Shown piece by piece: positions 5,358 to 8,336 of a stretch of 8,336 nt of DNA. The notes under the pieces are model-generated. The model was given only the letters and a program-made list of their open reading frames with translations. It did not search any database and had not been told where the DNA came from. The number at the start of each line of letters is the position of its first letter. Positions within the stretch are counted from its first letter, which is position 1. The translations under genes and the position numbers were made by a program. The stretch covers positions 1 to 8,336 of the forward strand of contig JAFQWB010000053.1 of NCBI GenBank assembly GCA_017407725.1. The letters run 5' to 3'. Origin of the DNA: Clostridia bacterium. GTDB taxonomy: Bacteria; Bacillota_A; Clostridia; Oscillospirales; CAG-272.

Positions 5358-6983
5358 TTACTTTGAATAAACGAGCTTACCCTTGCCGGAGGACGCCGTA
5401 TAGATCTCATTCTGAGTCTCGAAGCAAATTACGTTAGGTCCTTCGTAATAGTGGATCGCAACAGTTTCGGTTCCCGTTCTTACCTTTGAATACTTTTCAC
5501 CCTTCTTTGAGAAAAGAAGCTCCATCGAGGTTCCGTTATATGCCGTACCGAAATAAACGTTTCCGCTGTCTGTAACGTAATATTCGTCAGCATTAACGCC
5601 GTCGCAGATCTTTACTGCCTTGCTTCTGCTCTTTTTATAGTAAAGAGTTCCCTCGTTGTTGATGAAATATATATACTCTCCGTTCTTTGACATCTTGAAA
5701 TGAGCAACCTCAATTCCGTCAAAGGAGTATTCCTTCGGGAAATCGTTATAGTCGGAAAGATTCATATATTTAATGGAGCCCTGCTGATCTTTTCTGAAAT
5801 ATATGGTCTTGCAGTCTGTTGAAATGTATATTTCACCCATGCCGAGAACTCCGCTGAAGAGTCTTTTGAATTCTCCGCTCTTATTGGCTATATAGTAGTG
5901 ATATTCATCCGAGCCCGATGTGATTCCGGCCGCAGTCTTTACAAAGCTGTCAACGTTATAGAAGCGTTTATCCTGAGAGATTATTTCTTTTGGAAGCACC
6001 ATCGACGTAAGTGAACCTACCTGTTTTTCTCCGTCTCTTATCTTACCCGAGTTTACAAGCACCGTATAATCGGAGGTGGTCCCTGTATAGGTTACAAGCG
6101 CATCACTTGCGTTCCCATCATAAATTACAGAAGAGATCGCGCTTTCCTTATCGGGTCCGCAGATTATCTTTCCGTTAACCGTGAAGTTTCCGTTTACGTC
6201 TGTATAGTAAACGTAGCTTCCCTTGCTTGATATGGCATCAACGTAGACCGAGCTCTTCTTCCATTTTGCTCTTGAGCTTCCCTTCTTGCTTACCTTATAC
6301 GTCCATTCTCCGCCCTCATAGTCGGTAACGTAGGCAAATGCATCGCCCTTGGGAGATACGATGAACTCAAGGCTACCCTCAGAGAAAACGCCCGATGCGA
6401 TCTTTCCCGACGAGGATGGCTTTGAAAGGCTTGAATATAAAAGAGTTCCGCCCTCGTACATATCGTAATCTCTTAAGAAAACGACCGTATCGCTGAATGC
6501 GGCAAGCTTAAAATCATAAACGTTATCTCCGTCGTCAAACTTAACGCACTTCCTTGAGTTTACTACGTAAAGAAGTCCTCCGTTTGTAAGAACAACGGCA
6601 TACTTTCCGCTTGAGGCGATCTCGACCTTTTGTATCGCACCCTCGTCCTCGTTAAATTCGACCACCTTTTCACCGTCAAAGATAAAGGAGGTCACTCCGC
6701 TGTTGTTGACAAAGCTTTCACACGAGTGATCGGGATAAACGAACTTGGGTCCGCTGTTTCCGAAAAAGAGCGAAACAACGACTATAAGCGCTATAAGAGC
6801 CGCCGTAAAGAGAGAGATTCTCTTTATCATTCTTATGCGTCTTTTTTTGGATAATTTCTTTTTCTTCACTCCCGTACCCGAAGCTGAAGTGCCCGTTTTT
6901 TGAACGGTCTTTACCGGGGTTGCACAGGAGGGACATATTTCAAAGGGTGCATCCTGCTCGTAACGGCATTTTTCACATCTCAT
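5358..6983 (-). CDS. Zinc-ribbon, single-TM protein with extracytoplasmic beta-propeller-like domain
   Basis: This is a 541-residue protein of unknown function. The N-terminus is a short zinc ribbon, CEKC at 3-6 and CPSC at 17-20. A flexible Ser/Thr/Gly linker and a strongly basic stretch at 40-55 (KKKKLSKKRRIRMIKR) lead to one membrane helix at about 56-74 (ISLFTAALIALIVVVSLFF). The positive-inside rule puts the ribbon in the cytoplasm and the remaining 465 residues outside. That outer part has repeated aromatic beta-strand units typical of TolB/WD40-like propellers or DUF5050-type domains: SYVYYTDVNGNFTVNG at 256, KTIYFRKDQQGSIKYMN at 392, EYIYFINNEGTLYYKK at 436 and NVYFGTAYNGTSMELLF at 475, the last three spaced about 40 residues apart. 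No catalytic motif is evident. The ATG at 6983 has GAGGA 10 bases upstream. The gene is monocistronic, with a consensus promoter and its own terminator. A role in sensing or scaffolding at the membrane is possible but unproven. Confidence 0.78.
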   Translation of the reverse strand: MRCEKCRYEQDAPFEICPSCATPVKTVQKTGTSASGTGVKKKKLSKKRRIRMIKRISLFTAALIALIVVVSLFFGNSGPKFVYPDHSCESFVNNSGVTSFIFDGEKVVEFNEDEGAIQKVEIASSGKYAVVLTNGGLLYVVNSRKCVKFDDGDNVYDFKLAAFSDTVVFLRDYDMYEGGTLLYSSLSKPSSSGKIASGVFSEGSLEFIVSPKGDAFAYVTDYEGGEWTYKVSKKGSSRAKWKKSSVYVDAISSKGSYVYYTDVNGNFTVNGKIICGPDKESAISSVIYDGNASDALVTYTGTTSDYTVLVNSGKIRDGEKQVGSLTSMVLPKEIISQDKRFYNVDSFVKTAAGITSGSDEYHYYIANKSGEFKRLFSGVLGMGEIYISTDCKTIYFRKDQQGSIKYMNLSDYNDFPKEYSFDGIEVAHFKMSKNGEYIYFINNEGTLYYKKSRSKAVKICDGVNADEYYVTDSGNVYFGTAYNGTSMELLFSKKGEKYSKVRTGTETVAIHYYEGPNVICFETQNEIYTASSGKGKLVYSK

Positions 6984-7015
6984 ATCTGATAAATCCTCAA
7001 TTATTTATAGCTTTG

Positions 7016-7042
7016 GATCTGCAAAAGCACATATTGCAGACC
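7016..7042 (-). promoter_or_regulatory. Stem-loop in the 5' leader of the zinc-ribbon/propeller gene
   Basis: In the minus-strand transcript GGUCUGCAA pairs with UUGCAGAUC (nine pairs including one G-U) around a 9-base loop, starting about 14 bases after the predicted transcription start. No U tract follows, so it is not a terminator. A 5' hairpin that stabilises the mRNA or binds a protein is possible. It matches no riboswitch class that I recognise. Confidence 0.4.
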
Positions 7043-7062
7043 GATTTTCTTTCACACCATAT

Positions 7063-7091
7063 ATTATATATTTTTTTAAAGCTTTTGTCAA
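7063..7091 (-). promoter_or_regulatory. Full-consensus sigma-A promoter of the zinc-ribbon/propeller gene
   Basis: On the minus strand TTGACA (7091-7086) and TATAAT (7068-7063) match the consensus exactly with an ideal 17-base spacer. The spacer is very AT-rich. The predicted start is near 7056, giving a leader of about 72 bases. Such a promoter should be strong unless repressed. The direct repeat ATGGTGT flanks it at 7097-7091 and 7060-7054. Confidence 0.9.
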
Positions 7092-7113
7092 CACCATTTG
7101 GAATAAGTAAAAG
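7085..7113 (+). promoter_or_regulatory. Possible weak promoter for the EIIA gene, overlapping the divergent -35 box
   Basis: On the plus strand TTGTCA (7085-7090) and TAAAAG (7108-7113) are 17 bases apart. The -35 matches 5 of 6 and the -10 only 4 of 6. The -35 lies over the divergent gene's TTGACA, so the two promoters would compete. It is the best candidate I found upstream of the EIIA gene, but it is weak. Confidence 0.3.
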
Positions 7114-7173
7114 ACTCTTTGAGAGCGAATATTTTTCACATCAGCCGTACATACTTTACCCGAATACAAAAAG

Positions 7174-7182
7174 AAAGGAAGG
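7174..7182 (+). promoter_or_regulatory. Ribosome binding site that fixes the GTG start of the EIIA gene
   Basis: AAAGGAAGG ends 7 bases before the GTG at 7190. The open frame continues upstream to an ATG at 6920, but that part runs antisense through the neighbouring gene's start and promoter and does not resemble EIIA, so the GTG is the real start. Confidence 0.85.
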
Positions 7183-7189
7183 CAATTTT

Positions 7190-7660
7190 GTGAACGATTG
7201 CAAAAGAATAAAGATACTGTCACCTGCCAAGGGGCGCATAATTCCCCTTTCGGAGGTTGACGATATTGCATTTTCATCCGAAATTCTCGGCAAAGGCTGT
7301 GCCATAATCCCCTTTGAGGGTAAAATATATTCTCCCGTAAAGGGAGTTGTCGAAGCAGTTCCCTCAAGCCATCATGCAGTTGCCCTGCGCTCTGACGACG
7401 GCTGCAGCGTGCTTATTCACGTCGGAAAGGACACCGTTTCTCTCGGCGGAAAATATTTTGCCTCATACGTTTCGGTTGGCGACAGAGTAAACGCAGGAGA
7501 TCTTCTGCTCGTTTTCGACTCTGAAAAGCTGTCGGAGGAGGGATACGATATAAAAACTCCCATACTCATTCAGGATCCCGACAAATATGACTCGGTCATT
7601 CCCGAATCGTTTGGCATAACAGACGTTTCCGATCCGCTTTTTCTTCTTGAGAGAATATAA
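7190..7660 (+). CDS. Stand-alone PTS glucose-type EIIA protein
   Basis: The 156-residue protein is a complete EIIA of the glucose/beta-glucoside family (usual length about 150-170). It opens with ILSPAKGRIIPLSEV (9-23), followed by GKGCAIIPFEGKIYSPVKG (34-52). The active-site histidines are both present: His62 in SSHHAVAL, and the phosphate-accepting His77 in LIHVGKDTVSL, matching the conserved IH-x-G-x-DTV motif. The C-terminal part SVGDRVNAGDLLLVFD also fits. The protein takes phosphate from HPr and passes it to an EIIB domain of a sugar transporter. No EIIB or EIIC gene is in the window, so it probably serves one or more permeases encoded elsewhere, or acts in regulation as EIIA-Glc does. 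The GTG start has a strong ribosome site. A good terminator follows at once, so the gene is a single unit. Confidence 0.93.
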   Translation: MNDCKRIKILSPAKGRIIPLSEVDDIAFSSEILGKGCAIIPFEGKIYSPVKGVVEAVPSSHHAVALRSDDGCSVLIHVGKDTVSLGGKYFASYVSVGDRVNAGDLLLVFDSEKLSEEGYDIKTPILIQDPDKYDSVIPESFGITDVSDPLFLLERI

Positions 7661-7663
7661 ATC

Positions 7664-7696
7664 ATCGGCGCATCCTTTTTCGGATGCGCCGATTTT
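7664..7696. terminator. Intrinsic terminator between EIIA and the deacetylase gene
   Basis: A 12-bp GC-rich perfect stem pairs 7664-7675 with 7682-7693 around a TTTTTC loop, followed on the plus strand by TTTT. It starts four bases after the EIIA stop codon. The deacetylase stop codon (7698-7696) touches its right side, so the hairpin also ends that transcript, though the minus-strand tail (GATTTATATT) is a poorer U tract. Confidence 0.85.
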
Positions 7697-8336
7697 CAGT
7701 CTTCAAGAAGCTCGCCGACCGTGACGAATTTATATCCCTTGCTCTGAAGTGCGGGTATAAATTCATTTATTGCTTTTGCGGTCTCGCTCTTTTTCCAGAT
7801 ATAATCGTGACAGAGTATTATAGCCCCGTCCTTTGCTTGGTTCATGACCGTATCAACGATATCCTTTGCTTCTCTTCCCTTCCAGTCAAGAGTATCAATG
7901 CTCCACAGAACAAGGGTGTAGCCGCCGGACGATGCGACATCGCGCACAAGCTCGTTTACAAATCCTTCGGGCGGTCTGAAAAGGAGCGGCGTGCACCCGC
8001 AGACACGCTCTATAAGGCTTTTTGTCCTTGCTATCTCGCCGCAAAGCTCAGGTGCAGATAGCTTTCCCGGCCTTTTGTGGCTATAGGTGTGATTACCTAT
8101 TTCGTGTCCTCTGTCGGCTATTCTTTTGGCAGAAAGAGGCTCTCTTTCTATATTTTCACCGACAAGAAAAAAGGTAGCGCTGACACCGTATTTGTCAAGT
8201 ACGTCGAGTATTTCGGGATCGTATTTCTCACACGGTCCGTCATCAAAGGTAAGAGCTATCCTCTTTTCTCCCGTTTCCTTGCCGCTTCTCACTATCCCCT
8301 CAAGAGCATATATCGGAAGTGACGAAAAGCAAAGTG
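7696..8336 (-). CDS. Polysaccharide deacetylase (NodB domain, CE4 family), 5' end cut by window edge
   Basis: This is the NodB homology domain of a metal-dependent carbohydrate esterase that removes acetyl groups from peptidoglycan or another N-acetylated polymer. Counting from the GTG at 8292, all five motifs are present: TFDDGP (catalytic and metal Asp17, Asp18), HEIGNHTYSH (metal His68, His72), FRPPEG (Arg106), LWSIDTLDW (129-137) and ILCHD (His162). The frame stays open from 8292 to the right edge, adding LCFSSLPIYALEGIV, which looks like the end of a signal peptide or membrane helix. The GTG at 8292 has GAGGGG only 3 bases away, so the true start is more likely outside the window. The motif 3 residue Glu after RPP and the WSIDTLDWK segment resemble spore and peptidoglycan deacetylases of the PdaA/PdaB kind, but the subgroup is not certain. 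It converges on the EIIA gene. Confidence 0.9.
   Translation of the reverse strand, partial: LCFSSLPIYALEGIVRSGKETGEKRIALTFDDGPCEKYDPEILDVLDKYGVSATFFLVGENIEREPLSAKRIADRGHEIGNHTYSHKRPGKLSAPELCGEIARTKSLIERVCGCTPLLFRPPEGFVNELVRDVASSGGYTLVLWSIDTLDWKGREAKDIVDTVMNQAKDGAIILCHDYIWKKSETAKAINEFIPALQSKGYKFVTVGELLED

Noticed and set aside
7078..7085. AAAGCTTT palindrome in the spacer of the propeller gene's promoter
   Set aside because: An 8-base AT-rich palindrome is expected by chance in such sequence and it shares nothing with the TTGTGCACAA site.
6920..7189. N-terminal extension of the EIIA frame to 6920
   Set aside because: This part is antisense to the neighbouring gene's start, leader and promoter, has no EIIA similarity, and a strong ribosome site sits before the GTG at 7190.
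6984..7189. Riboswitch or RNA antiterminator in the 206-base intergenic region
   Set aside because: Only a simple hairpin is present on the minus strand. No terminator alternative, no conserved riboswitch core and no PTS-type antiterminator element can be recognised.
7684..8322. Plus-strand open frames opposite the deacetylase gene
   Set aside because: All five NodB motifs lie on the minus strand, so these are shadows without independent support.

Overview
The window looks like a chromosomal segment of an endospore-forming Clostridia-type Bacillota, probably an uncultured gut or anaerobe lineage. The reasons are sporulation genes of the YqfC, YqfD and YlbJ families, AT-rich sigma-A-type promoters, strong AGGAG ribosome sites, frequent GTG and TTG starts, and short U-tailed terminators between genes. 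The genus cannot be named from sequence alone. Coding density is high. The longest stretch without a gene is about 206 bases (6984-7189), and it is filled by a promoter, a 5' leader hairpin and a ribosome site.

Layout: positions 1-703 hold yqfC and the start of yqfD on the minus strand, translationally coupled by an ATGA overlap. Diverging from them at 758 is a ylbJ-family membrane protein gene, so three conserved sporulation genes sit back to back. Next, also on the plus strand, is a regulator with an N-terminal helix-turn-helix and a TPR-like helical C-terminus (1763-2680). It has its own extended -10 promoter and an inverted repeat over the predicted transcription start. A bidirectional terminator separates it from the convergent gene that follows.

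Positions 2745-6983 hold two large envelope protein genes on the minus strand, each with its own promoter and terminator. The first is an exported, membrane-anchored protein with two LamG-like jelly-roll domains and a calcineurin-like metallophosphoesterase domain. The second is a zinc-ribbon, single-TM protein with a large extracytoplasmic beta-propeller-like region. Diverging from the second is a stand-alone glucose-type PTS EIIA gene (7190-7660). It converges on a NodB-family polysaccharide deacetylase gene that runs off the right edge, with a hairpin terminator between them.

Taken together the window is a set of mostly monocistronic units concerned with sporulation and the cell envelope, plus one PTS component and one regulator. 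I see no mobile element, CRISPR array, tRNA, rRNA or recognisable riboswitch. I do not see strong evidence for an undescribed multi-gene system. The least explained items are the LamG-phosphoesterase surface protein with altered metal-site motifs, the zinc-ribbon/propeller protein, and several dyad or repeat elements placed exactly at promoters.
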